From Sphingomonas cremea (GTDB lineage: Bacteria > Pseudomonadota > Alphaproteobacteria > Sphingomonadales > Sphingomonadaceae), in NCBI RefSeq assembly GCF_021502585.1, contig NZ_JAKFGM010000001.1, positions 124,001-188,000 on the forward strand: a DNA stretch of 64,000 bases, written 5' to 3'. Both the position numbers and the translations under genes were made by a program. A model generated the notes under the pieces. That model saw only the letters and a list, made by a program, of their open reading frames with translations. It ran no database searches and was not told the origin of the DNA. This document shows, in pieces, positions 1-7,647 of the stretch (the stretch's first letter is position 1; each line of letters starts with the position of its first letter).

Positions 1-2
1 CC

Positions 3-227
3 CGCCTGTTCGCCTATATCGCCTGCATCGCCGCAGTGCCTCGGCTGGACTTTCTTGACGGGAAGCTTCGCTGGGGGCGGGGCATTCTGCTGCCCATCGT
101 GGCGGCGGCCTTGTGTGTCTGGGCGGCTTCCCATTCCAACGTTGCGGAATGGCAGGCCTTCATCGCCTTCCTTGTGGTGGGGGCCTTTCTATACCTGATC
201 GCGGGACGCGGTCGGAGGACATCATGA
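3..227 (+). CDS. Amino-acid permease (APC-type), C-terminal fragment
   Basis: The reading frame is open from the window edge and encodes the last 74 residues of a membrane protein. Two hydrophobic stretches are visible: one ending in a CVWAAS segment, and one covering about 20 residues before the basic tail GRGRRTS. The open frame upstream begins RLFAYIACIAAVPRL, which resembles the region before the last two helices of APC-superfamily amino-acid transporters. The stop overlaps the next start codon (ATGA), so it is probably co-transcribed with the acetyltransferase. The family call rests on a short tail only. The rest of the gene lies outside the window. Confidence 0.55.
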   Translation, partial: RLFAYIACIAAVPRLDFLDGKLRWGRGILLPIVAAALCVWAASHSNVAEWQAFIAFLVVGAFLYLIAGRGRRTS

Positions 228-796
228 CCGACGTCGTCGCCGAAACCGAACGCCTGCGCCTGCGCTTATGGGGTGAGGGGGACGGCGATCGTTTCTATTC
301 AATCATGAATACGCCCGCCGTGATGCGCCATCTTGGCGGCGTGCAGGATCGCGCGACCTGGGAGGCAGCGCTCGGCCGCATCAATGGTTTCCAGCGCGAC
401 TTCGGTCATACCTTCTGGCTAGTCGAGCGGAAGGACGACTGCGAGCTGCTCGGATTTTGCGGCCTGAAGCGGGTCAATTCGCCGGGAACCGACCTTACCG
501 GCCAGTTTGAGGTTGGCTGGCGCCTGCGCGAAAGCGCATGGGGCAAAGGCTATGCCAAGGAAGCCGCTATCGCTGCGCTGGACCTCGCATTCGGCCGTTT
601 CGGGGCGCCGGATGTCGTCGCGCTCACGGTACCGCGCAACGAAGAGAGCCAGGGACTGATGCAACGGCTCGGAATGACCAGGCGCGAAGATCTGGACTTC
701 GTCGATCCGCGCTTTGGGCCGGAGATGAATCCGGCCGTGGTCTACCGGATCGAAGCGGCGGACTGGCCGGCCGCCAGGGCGGCCGCGCTCGCCTAG
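224..796 (+). CDS. GNAT family N-acetyltransferase (RimJ/RimL type)
   Basis: A 190-residue cytoplasmic protein. It opens with ETERLRLRLW, the usual first strand of RimJ/RimL-like GNAT enzymes. GWRLRESAWGKGYAKEA in the middle carries the acetyl-CoA pyrophosphate-binding loop (Q/R-x-x-G-x-G/A form: W-G-K-G-Y-A). A conserved RNEESQGLMQRLGM segment follows. The family transfers acetyl from acetyl-CoA to an amine, often an N-terminal or small-molecule amine; the substrate here is unknown. The ATG overlaps the permease stop by 4 nt, so translation is probably coupled. Its TAG stop is interlocked with the stop of the convergent lipoprotein gene. Confidence 0.85.
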   Translation: MTDVVAETERLRLRLWGEGDGDRFYSIMNTPAVMRHLGGVQDRATWEAALGRINGFQRDFGHTFWLVERKDDCELLGFCGLKRVNSPGTDLTGQFEVGWRLRESAWGKGYAKEAAIAALDLAFGRFGAPDVVALTVPRNEESQGLMQRLGMTRREDLDFVDPRFGPEMNPAVVYRIEAADWPAARAAALA

Positions 797-1296
797 CGGT
801 TCAACAGGATTTGCAATCGCTCGATCGATGCGGCTTGCGGCCCGCTTATGGCGGCAACCTCCGCAGCGGCCGCAGCGATGGCCTGCTGGTCGGCTGGCCG
901 AATCCAGCGCTGGCCTTCAATCCGTGCCGAGGCGAGGGAATCGATGTCCGCCGCGGCTTTGGTCGTCACTCCAAATTGCTCGACCAGTTGAGATAGCGCC
1001 TGCTGGGCTACGACCCAGCTCTCGCTGGCGCTTGGACCGGCCGCAGCGGCCTGCCGCTCGGCATTTGCCAGCCTCGCATCGAACATAGGCTGCCCGGCTT
1101 TTGCCATGCCGACGAGCTCATCGAGCTTGCCTGCAAGCGCCGCATCGACCGGGCCGCTCGGGACGTTGTCTGGCACCGGCACGCGAGGATCGATCGCTTC
1201 CGCGGCGCGAGGGGCAAGGCTTGGCTCCGGGCCAACCATAGGCGCCGAACAGGCCCCGACCATCAACATGGCAGATAGGATCACTGGGCAGCGCAT
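793..1296 (-). CDS. Putative lipoprotein, function unknown
   Basis: A 167-residue protein with an N-terminal signal sequence ending in a lipobox-like VGAC, with Cys at residue 16, so it is probably lipidated and envelope-anchored. A Pro/Ala-rich linker follows. The remaining ~110 residues are Ala/Gln-rich and look helical, without a motif I recognise. The stop codon shares the palindrome CTAG with the convergent acetyltransferase gene, a 4-nt 3' overlap. Regular amphipathic composition and the signal sequence support a real gene. Nothing in the sequence indicates a function. Confidence 0.6.
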   Translation of the reverse strand: MRCPVILSAMLMVGACSAPMVGPEPSLAPRAAEAIDPRVPVPDNVPSGPVDAALAGKLDELVGMAKAGQPMFDARLANAERQAAAAGPSASESWVVAQQALSQLVEQFGVTTKAAADIDSLASARIEGQRWIRPADQQAIAAAAAEVAAISGPQAASIERLQILLNR

Positions 1297-1342
1297 GATG
1301 ATCGTCTAAGGGCGCGCGATTGTTCGCGCAATGCGGGCCATA

Positions 1343-1370
1343 TTGTCGCCAAGGGGTTGCGCCGTTCAAT
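1343..1370 (+). promoter_or_regulatory. Possible sigma-70-like promoter of tRNA-Arg
   Basis: TTGTCG and TTCAAT are separated by 16 nt and lie about 28 nt before the tRNA 5' end. The -10 match is weak, so this is a suggestion only. Confidence 0.25.
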
Positions 1371-1397
1371 CGCTCACCCTAAGGGACCCCCCGGCAC

Positions 1398-1474
1398 GCG
1401 CCCGTAGCTCAGCTGGATAGAGCATCAGACTACGAATCTGAGGGTCGGACGTTCGAATCGTTCCGGGCGCGCCA
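1398..1474 (+). tRNA. tRNA-Arg(ACG)
   Basis: A complete 77-nt cloverleaf can be drawn. The 7-bp acceptor stem is GCGCCCG/CGGGCGC. The D arm is GCTC...GAGC. The anticodon stem is TCAGA/TCTGA with loop CTACGAA (anticodon ACG at 1432-1434), and the T loop is TTCGAAT. G is the discriminator base and CCA is encoded. The wobble A is expected to be deaminated to inosine by TadA, so the tRNA reads CGU, CGC and CGA. Confidence 0.97.
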
Positions 1475-1501
1475 TTTTCCCTAACAAAGCAAAACTTCGC
1501 G

Positions 1502-1566
1502 GCGCCCGTCGGCCGTTCGGGCGCATCGAAATGCGAAACGGCCCGGGAATTTCTCCCCGGACCGTT
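1502..1566. terminator. Two hairpins between tRNA-Arg and the convergent OMP gene
   Basis: The first hairpin (1502-1524) pairs GCGCCCG with CGGGCGC, the same arms as the tRNA acceptor stem. The second (1537-1566) has an 11-position stem with one mismatch and an 8-nt loop. Neither is followed by a clean T-run on either strand. They sit where a bidirectional terminator or RNA 3'-end processing signal would be expected. Confidence 0.45.
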
Positions 1567-1619
1567 CCTGCCCCCAAGAGGACGGCGAAGCTGGCTGGCC
1601 GCCCTATTGGATTTCGAGC

Positions 1620-2474
1620 TTAGCCTCGTTCCGGCTCCGGCGCAGGCGGCGGAGGCGGCGGTGGCGGTGGAGGTGGCGGGCACGCGTCCGACGCCAGGAT
1701 CACCGAACCGTCCGGGCAGGTCTGCGTTGCCGGCGGAGGCGGCGGTGGCGGCGGTGGCGGAGGTGGTGGCGGCGGCGGGGGCGGCACATAGAAATTATAT
1801 GTCACCGTCGCCAGGATCGAATTGGAAGTGAACCTTCCGTCCACATCCGATCCGTCGGAGAAATGCTCCGTGACCCTGCTTGCATGGAAGTAGCGATACT
1901 TCAGGCCAAGATCGACGTTCGGGTTCAGCGCATAGCGCACGCCGGCAATCAATTGCCACGCTACACCGCCGTCCGTGATGCTGTCGTCACCGGGGACGTT
2001 GTCGAGGCTGAACTTGCCCCAGGCGAAGCCCAAGCCAGGGCCCGCATAAAAGCTGAAGCCATCCTCATCGCCCAAATCGAGCAAGAGGTTGGTCATGATC
2101 GCGACGTAGCGGGTATGGCCGTTGCCATCGATCGAGCCGTCGATGAATCCGCCTTCGCCGTCGGTGAAGTTGAAATCATAGTCCTTATGCGAAACGCGCC
2201 TGTAGGACAGGTCCAGTTCCGCCCGGACAATGCCTGCGTCGTAACCAAAGATGACGCCCACATCGTAGCCCATCTTATGATTGATGGTCAGGAAGTTGTT
2301 GATGTCGACGGTGGCACTGCCAACGCCAGTAGGTACATCGTTGGCGTCCAGATCGGTATCGCCGGCCCATGTCAGGCCGCCTTCGGCGCCGATATAGAGT
2401 GTTTTGTCGCGGGCCACGGCGGGCGTTGCGATGAGAGTCGTGGCCAACAAAGCCAAGCTAGTACGACGAAGCAT
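1620..2474 (-). CDS. Outer-membrane beta-barrel protein with poly-proline tail
   Basis: About 284 residues. A signal peptide (MLRRTSLALLATTLIATPAVA) is followed by a barrel domain. Alternating aromatic strands such as YIGAEGGLTWAG and VDLGLKYRYFHAS are typical of the OmpA N-terminal / OMP_b-brl superfamily. The C-terminus is two uninterrupted proline runs separated by a short Cys-containing insert (ATQTCPDGSVI...ACP), and ends in PEPERG. In many relatives a periplasmic OmpA peptidoglycan-binding domain follows the proline linker; here the protein stops instead. I chose the ATG at 2474 because a GGGGG ribosome-binding site precedes it. A longer start at 2504 is possible. Confidence 0.8.
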   Translation of the reverse strand: MLRRTSLALLATTLIATPAVARDKTLYIGAEGGLTWAGDTDLDANDVPTGVGSATVDINNFLTINHKMGYDVGVIFGYDAGIVRAELDLSYRRVSHKDYDFNFTDGEGGFIDGSIDGNGHTRYVAIMTNLLLDLGDEDGFSFYAGPGLGFAWGKFSLDNVPGDDSITDGGVAWQLIAGVRYALNPNVDLGLKYRYFHASRVTEHFSDGSDVDGRFTSNSILATVTYNFYVPPPPPPPPPPPPPPPPPPATQTCPDGSVILASDACPPPPPPPPPPPPAPEPERG

Positions 2475-2652
2475 GATAACCCCCGTTCCAGATAACGAAC
2501 TCAATTTGTTTAACAGAGTTAATGAAAGACCGCCAGTCGGGTTTGTTGCGGCGCAAAACTGGGGATTTTCCCGAGGCAGTCCAGAGAACGTCTCGCCCTA
2601 GAAACGGGCTGGATGGCCGGACCGGATTTGCTTGGCGCCGAACGAGGCGGTT

Positions 2653-2826
2653 TCAGGCGTTTATGGCGACCGCGCCGACCGTGACGGCGCCACATTCTAC
2701 CGCCCGACGGGCAAAATCCTGGGCCAGCTTGCTGTGCCATTCGCGGGCTTGGGGCGTAATCGCACGCTGGGCGGCCGTCCGCTCTTCTGCAGCACGGCGC
2801 AGATAGAAACGCTGGTTGGACACCAT
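2653..2826 (-). CDS. Small helical protein, conserved-type hypothetical
   Basis: 57 residues, starting at an ATG 8 nt after a good GGGGGAG ribosome-binding site. The core (FYLRRAAEERTAAQRA, then REWHSKLAQDFARRA) is an amphipathic helix-turn-helix rich in Ala, Arg and Glu, with no signal peptide. It follows the same layout as the small proteins at 11809-12000 and 32164-32340: an R/H-A-x-x-x-R/C-x-x-A helix, a polar turn, then an L/M-A-x-x-F/Y helix. Function is unknown. A cytoplasmic location is inferred from the lack of signal or membrane segments. Confidence 0.6.
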   Translation of the reverse strand: MVSNQRFYLRRAAEERTAAQRAITPQAREWHSKLAQDFARRAVECGAVTVGAVAINA

Positions 2827-3021
2827 TCCACGCACTCCCCCAACTATCGTTCGGCGCACAGCAGACTGCGCGCAAAAAGTGAATCGATAGTTAATATCCA
2901 CAGGGGCTTGCCCGTCCCCCCCTGGGACAGGAGCGTCGCACAGTGGTGACAGCCTATGCGAATCAGCTTATCGTTGAAACCTAACGACTCGTCGCTCGTT
3001 TCGGGCCTTAAGGAAGGAACG

Positions 3022-3267
3022 ATGATGCGGAGTTCGAACGTTACCGGATTTGATCCGGCAAGACGCGGCTACCACGCCGTGTATCGTGACAATGAGATCA
3101 ACCGCTGCCCCGGCTGCGGGCGAACTCATTGGTATGTCGGCCGAATGCTTGCCGAATGCGGCTTTTGCTCCACGGCATTGCCGCTATCCGAAAGCTTTCG
3201 CCAACCGGCCGCGGCGGTATTCATTTCCCGATCGCGTCCGCACAGTCCTTCGGCCTTCGCAGCTTAG
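3022..3267 (+). CDS. Zinc-ribbon small protein
   Basis: 81 residues. The start is one of two adjacent ATGs behind AAGGAAGG. The core has a CPGCG knuckle and a second AECGFC knuckle 16 residues later, so four cysteines are spaced as in a zinc ribbon. A conserved-looking lead FDPARRGYHAVYRD precedes it. I know proteins of this layout as hypothetical genes of sphingomonads. The fold suggests nucleic-acid or protein binding, but nothing shows which. The last ~20 residues are low-complexity and may vary. Confidence 0.7.
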   Translation: MMRSSNVTGFDPARRGYHAVYRDNEINRCPGCGRTHWYVGRMLAECGFCSTALPLSESFRQPAAAVFISRSRPHSPSAFAA

Positions 3268-3355
3268 CTGCGGGGGCTCTGGCGCGCGCTCGACGAGCGG
3301 GGTGGGCGCGCGTCACCCCTTTGAATCCCAGACCCGTCGGGATTATGTTTGCATC

Positions 3356-3703
3356 ATGAACCGTATCATCGCCTCGTTGCTTGGCATCGCGATCCTTGCC
3401 GCACCATTTCCGGCCGCCGCCGCGGGGGCGGGCAATTTCACACTGGTCAACAAGACCGGCGCGAACATCAGCTCGATGAGCATCCGGCGGGTCGGCACAA
3501 GTGCGTGGACCCCGCTCGGCGGCACGCCTGCCAATGGCGGCCGGACGGCTGTCGCCTATGCCAATCCCGATTGCGCATTCGACATCAAGGCGGATTTGGC
3601 CGGGGGCGGATCCGCGACCTTTACCGGCGTCAATCTATGCGATGTGACGACGGTGACGCTGAACCGCGGGCCGAGTGGTGATCTTTGGGTCGACTATGAC
3701 TGA
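3356..3703 (+). CDS. Small secreted protein, function unknown
   Basis: 115 residues with a clear signal peptide (MNRIIASLLGIAILAAPFPAAAA). The mature part of about 90 residues is beta-rich, with NFTLVNKTGANISSMSIR at its start and two cysteines (DCAFD and LCDV) that could form a disulfide. That opening resembles periplasmic proteins annotated as Tat-pathway-independent hypothetical proteins; I do not recognise a named family. No strong ribosome-binding site precedes the ATG. Its last 73 nt overlap the end of the convergent membrane-protein gene. Confidence 0.65.
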   Translation: MNRIIASLLGIAILAAPFPAAAAGAGNFTLVNKTGANISSMSIRRVGTSAWTPLGGTPANGGRTAVAYANPDCAFDIKADLAGGGSATFTGVNLCDVTTVTLNRGPSGDLWVDYD

Positions 3704-3974
3704 TGCGTCGCCGCGGCAGGCGGCGGGCTAAAGGTGCCTTATTCATTGCCGGGCCGGCTTCGGCAGGGCGAACGCTGTCCAGCAGCTTCGCACCGGCGAT
3801 GAACGGTACTCCTAGGCATGCGAAGGCGAGCAGGACTCCGCCATTTCCGGGATAATTTTGCATATAGTGAGCACCGCGCTCGACCGCGCCTACTGCGATT
3901 GCATAAGTAACGAGGAACGCCTCCAGACGCGTCTTGATGGTAAAGAGTCTGCCAAGCTTGCGGAGTGTCGTCAT
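3630..3974 (-). CDS. Small inner-membrane protein, hypothetical
   Basis: 114 residues. Two hydrophobic segments lie in the first 70 residues (LEAFLVTYAIAVGAVERG and GVLLAFACLGVPFIAGA), with a basic LGRLFTIKTR lead. This half looks like a genuine sphingomonad membrane protein. The last ~45 residues (from about residue 72) are Arg/Ser-rich and unstructured, and they lie mostly antisense to the secreted-protein gene, so this tail may be a recent stop-codon extension. No clear ribosome-binding site is present. Function unknown. Confidence 0.6.
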   Translation of the reverse strand: MTTLRKLGRLFTIKTRLEAFLVTYAIAVGAVERGAHYMQNYPGNGGVLLAFACLGVPFIAGAKLLDSVRPAEAGPAMNKAPLARRLPRRRISHSRPKDHHSARGSASPSSHRID

Positions 3975-4117
3975 ATGTTAAGCAAACGCCACATGAATGG
4001 CGTCGTTCCGCCCTTTCCCGATTAAGGACAGTGGTTAACTGTGCCTTTACCGTTCCTCGGTAGCGGAAAAACTGAGTCGGGTCGAATGGCCCTGTGGGCA
4101 CTGTCCCAGAACGCGAC

Positions 4118-5371
4118 TTATGCCAGTTCGACAAGCCCAAGAACGTCGAGCAGGGCCCGTCGCGCTTGCTCGACATCGGCGATCAGCGAAGGCGATCGAA
4201 TATCGCCGGATGCGACTTCTTCCGGCCAATGCCCGGCAATGACATCGGCAAGCCGGTCGAGCTTGGCTTCATCGACCAGGAACCGCGGATCCACCGCCGC
4301 CGGGTCGCAGGCGACACGGAGCCGAAGGCAAGCGGGGCCGCCGCCATTGGCCATCGATTGGCGGACGTCGACAAACTCGACCCTGCGGATCGCGCCGTTC
4401 GACGCGAGGTGCCGGTCGATCCACACCTTGACCGATGGCGTGTCGCGGCATTCCGTTGGCGCCACCAGCGTCATCGCTCCGTCGGGGGGCGTCACCAGCT
4501 GGGCGTTGAATAAATAGCTGCGGATGGCGTCTTTCAGCGGAACTTCGGCATCGGGCACCTCGACCAGTTCGAAGCCTGGGACCTTCTCGGCAAGCTCGGC
4601 AACCAATGCGTCGCGGTCGGCGAAGGCTTTTTCATGGGCAAAAAGCACCAGTCCGTTGGCCACCGCGACAACGTCATTGTGGAAGGCGCCGGCGGCAATC
4701 GCATCCTCGCTCTGCGCGGCGAACACTGTCCGATCGGGATCCAGTCGGTGCAGCCGCGCAATGGCTTTCGATGCCTCGATATGCTGGCGGGCCGGGAAGG
4801 GACCGCCCGAGACACCATAGACGAACACCTCGATACCCGGTTCGCCATGCGACGGTGTAATCCGCATATGATTGGCCGCGCCTTCGTCGCCGAACGCCGG
4901 CGGGACCGGGCCGTGCACCGTAAAGCCATCGCTGGCGAAGGCGAGGCGGAGCTGGGCCAGCGTCCCCGGCCATTCATGGCTGCGATGTGGCATGGTCTTC
5001 AGATTGGCGACGGTCAGGTGGCATCGCCCGTCGGCCGCGTCGGGGCCCGGGCTTACGGTCGCCGCATTGGCGGCCCACATCGACGACGCGCTCATTGCGT
5101 TGGCAGCAATATGATGTTCGGCTTCCTCGATCGTCGTCCCGAGTTCGGAAAGCCAGGCGCGCGCCGGTCTTGGCTGCGGCACGAAAACGCCCTGGACGAG
5201 GCCAAGGCCGATATTCGCGCGCATCTTTTCCAGGCCCTGGAGCGCCGCTGCGCGCGGCCGGGACACCTCCCCGGCGTTGCGGGAAGAGGCGAGATTGCCG
5301 AGGCTAAGGCCGGCATAATTATGGCTTGGCCCGACGATCCCGTCGAAATTGATCTCCCGGATCGTGCTCAC
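4118..5371 (-). CDS. astB: N-succinylarginine dihydrolase
   Basis: 417 residues, slightly shorter than the gammaproteobacterial enzymes (about 445). It opens with EINFDGIVGPSHNYAGLS, a hallmark of AstB. HNDVVAVANG carries the catalytic His region, and GGGPACLRLRV near the C-terminus holds the nucleophilic Cys of this guanidine-modifying fold. AstB hydrolyses N2-succinylarginine to succinylornithine, two NH3 and CO2, the second step of the arginine succinyltransferase (AST) pathway, in the cytoplasm. Its ATG overlaps the astA stop by 4 nt, so the two are translationally coupled. astC, astD and astE are not in this window. Confidence 0.95.
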   Translation of the reverse strand: MSTIREINFDGIVGPSHNYAGLSLGNLASSRNAGEVSRPRAAALQGLEKMRANIGLGLVQGVFVPQPRPARAWLSELGTTIEEAEHHIAANAMSASSMWAANAATVSPGPDAADGRCHLTVANLKTMPHRSHEWPGTLAQLRLAFASDGFTVHGPVPPAFGDEGAANHMRITPSHGEPGIEVFVYGVSGGPFPARQHIEASKAIARLHRLDPDRTVFAAQSEDAIAAGAFHNDVVAVANGLVLFAHEKAFADRDALVAELAEKVPGFELVEVPDAEVPLKDAIRSYLFNAQLVTPPDGAMTLVAPTECRDTPSVKVWIDRHLASNGAIRRVEFVDVRQSMANGGGPACLRLRVACDPAAVDPRFLVDEAKLDRLADVIAGHWPEEVASGDIRSPSLIADVEQARRALLDVLGLVELA

Positions 5372-6384
5372 CGCGACACCGCCAATATCCGGTCGCCCGG
5401 ACCGATACCCATCATCTCCATCGACTTGGGTTCGATCAGCAGCTCGCCATTGTCGGTCTTGGTCGCATGGCCATAGCAGGCGACGAAGTCATGCATGACC
5501 CCCGCCGCCATCATCATCATCGGGCCGTCGGCGCCATTGGTGCCCGCAATCCGAAGCCAATCGGCCTCCATCACTGTTTTGATCCGGTCGGTGCGCGCCG
5601 TAACCGTGGGGCCGCCGTCGAAAATGTCGATATAGCTGTCCCAGACGAAGCCTTCATTTTCGAGCATCTTGAGCGCCGCGCGCCCGGTTGGGTGCGGCTG
5701 GCCAATCACCGCCCGCGCGCTTTCCGGAAGCATCGACATATAGATCGGCGTCTTGGGGAAAAGGTCGGCGATGAACTGGGTGCCGTGAGTCGCGTTGAAT
5801 TCATCGGCCTCGGGGAAGGTCATGCCAAAGAACCGCCCTCCCAGCGCATCCCAGAATGGCGAATGCCCGGCCTGGTCCATCACCCCGCGAAGCTCGGCCA
5901 GCACCGTATCCCCGAAGCGCGGGCGATGCTGCTTGATGAACAGATAGCGGGAGCGGGCGAGCAGCATGCCGAGCCCGCCCGCGCGTTCCTGGGGATGGAG
6001 GAAAAGTCCGCCGACCTCGCTCGATCCTTCAAGGTCGGTGGTCAAAGTCAGCGTCTGGTTGCGGAAGATGCGGCCCAGCTCTTCGCTCTTCTGGGTCAGG
6101 GTCGACATCAGGTAACTGTAGAAAGGCCGGTCGGTGCCGACCGCGCCGAACACCTGGCATGTGCCGCGGATCGCTCCGGTTTCGACATGCTCCAGCATGA
6201 ATACATAAAGGTCGTCGCCCGGATTCTCTCCCGGGCGGCTGAACCCTGCCTCTGAACGCGCCAGCTTGTCCTCAAGGGTCGCACGTTCCGCCGGCAGATT
6301 GGTGAAACCGCCCCCGGTCAGCTTGGCAAGGTCGTAGAAGGCGCGAAGGTCGTCGGGGCGCGCGGCGCGGATCCGGTAGCTCAT
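5368..6384 (-). CDS. astA: Arginine N-succinyltransferase
   Basis: 338 residues, the usual AstA length. Recognisable blocks are RAARPDDLRAFYDLAKLTG at the N-terminus, FVMLEHV-like strands followed by GTCQVFGAVG, and LRGVMDQAGHSPFWDALGG and EADEFNATHG in the middle. The enzyme moves succinyl from succinyl-CoA to the alpha-amino group of arginine, the first AST step. Two 4-nt overlaps link it to the upstream M20 hydrolase gene and the downstream astB, so the three form one translational unit. Confidence 0.95.
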   Translation of the reverse strand: MSYRIRAARPDDLRAFYDLAKLTGGGFTNLPAERATLEDKLARSEAGFSRPGENPGDDLYVFMLEHVETGAIRGTCQVFGAVGTDRPFYSYLMSTLTQKSEELGRIFRNQTLTLTTDLEGSSEVGGLFLHPQERAGGLGMLLARSRYLFIKQHRPRFGDTVLAELRGVMDQAGHSPFWDALGGRFFGMTFPEADEFNATHGTQFIADLFPKTPIYMSMLPESARAVIGQPHPTGRAALKMLENEGFVWDSYIDIFDGGPTVTARTDRIKTVMEADWLRIAGTNGADGPMMMMAAGVMHDFVACYGHATKTDNGELLIEPKSMEMMGIGPGDRILAVSR

Positions 6385-7589
6385 GCGCCCTCCGCCAGCC
6401 GGAGGATGGTCAGGGCCGACAGCGCGGCGCGCTCGGCAAGGGACTCAACGATCAGATATTCCTCCATCGAATGAATGCTTCCACCGCGCACGCCCATCGT
6501 ATCGATCACGGGCACGCCGCAAGCGGCGATATTGTTGCCGTCGCAAACGCCGCCCGTGGGCTTCCAGCCGATCGACTGGCCAAGGTCCGCGCCGGCCTTT
6601 TGGACCATGGCAAACAGGGCTTCGGTTTCCGGAGTGATCGGCTTGGGCGGCCGGGCGAAGTGGCCATGAACGTGGATCTGGACATCATGCTCGGCGGCGA
6701 CCGTTGCCGCCGCATCGTCGATCAGGCCCTGCGCGCGGGCCTGGTCGTCGAGTGTCGCGGGCCTCAGATTGACGCGCAATATGGCCAGGTCCGGTACGAC
6801 ATTGTTGGGACTGCCGCCGTCGATCTTCGCCGGATTGATCGACAGCCGCGGGCCAACCCCCTTTTTCAATCGCAAGGCGAGGTCGGCCGCGGCCACCAGT
6901 GCATTGCGGCCATCCTCGGGATTGCGTCCGGCATGGGCCGAGCGGCCGGTGAAGGTGAAGCTGAAATTGCCACTGCCCGGCCGCGCTCCCGCTAGGGTTC
7001 CGTCGGGCAGCGCCGACGGTTCATAGGTCAGCGCCGCGCGCTTGCCCTTGGCTGCTTCGGCGATCAGCGAGGCCGAACCCAGCGAGCCGACTTCCTCGTC
7101 GCTATTGATGACGACCTCATAGCCCAGTTGCGCCGCGATCGGGCTTGCTTCGACGGCCTTCAGGGCGGCCAGCATGACCGCGATTCCACCTTTCATGTCG
7201 GCGACGCCCGGGCCGTTCAGAACCTTGCCAGGCTCAAGCCAGTTTAAGGACTGGAAGGGGTGATCCACGCCAAACACCGTGTCCATATGGCCGGTGAAAA
7301 GCAGCTGGACCGGCGCGCCGGGCCGGACGGTCAGGTGAAGGTTGCGACCATGTGCAACCTGATAAGGCTTTCCCGCGGAATCGATTGCGTCGACCGGGGC
7401 CGGCTCCAGCATCCGCAGTTCACCCGGAAGTTCTGCAAAGGCCTCGGTCAGGAGATATGCGACCGACGCCAGGCCGTCGAGATTGCGCGAGCCCGAATTG
7501 ATCGCCGACCAGGCCTCGACCTGCTGCAGCATTTCCTCCGCCGTCGCATGTGCGACGCAGTCTCGCTCGATCTGGCTCAACCCCTCCAT
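6381..7589 (-). CDS. M20 family metallohydrolase in the ast operon
   Basis: About 402 residues, starting at an ATG 8 nt downstream of AGGAG. An upstream in-frame start at 7664 is less likely. M20 signatures are visible: FTGHMDTVFG (first zinc ligand His and Asp), GPGVADMKGG (bridging Asp), INSDEEVGS (catalytic Glu-Glu) and a C-terminal HSMEEYL with the last His. A lid/dimerisation domain (GRSAHAGRNPEDGRNA) sits between. It resembles CPG2/glutamate-carboxypeptidase-like members. Being the first gene of the astA-astB unit, it may act on an acylated amino acid of the pathway, perhaps in place of AstE; this is inference. Confidence 0.85.
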   Translation of the reverse strand: MEGLSQIERDCVAHATAEEMLQQVEAWSAINSGSRNLDGLASVAYLLTEAFAELPGELRMLEPAPVDAIDSAGKPYQVAHGRNLHLTVRPGAPVQLLFTGHMDTVFGVDHPFQSLNWLEPGKVLNGPGVADMKGGIAVMLAALKAVEASPIAAQLGYEVVINSDEEVGSLGSASLIAEAAKGKRAALTYEPSALPDGTLAGARPGSGNFSFTFTGRSAHAGRNPEDGRNALVAAADLALRLKKGVGPRLSINPAKIDGGSPNNVVPDLAILRVNLRPATLDDQARAQGLIDDAAATVAAEHDVQIHVHGHFARPPKPITPETEALFAMVQKAGADLGQSIGWKPTGGVCDGNNIAACGVPVIDTMGVRGGSIHSMEEYLIVESLAERAALSALTILRLAEGA

Positions 7590-7647
7590 GGCCGCCGCTC
7601 CTAGCTTGGCGGAGCGCCGAACGCCACACCCGTCGCTGGGTTGGCAG

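Noticed and set aside
4022-4038. TTAA pair resembling a CtrA site
   Set aside because: Spacing between the two TTAA is 9 nt, while the CtrA consensus needs 7.
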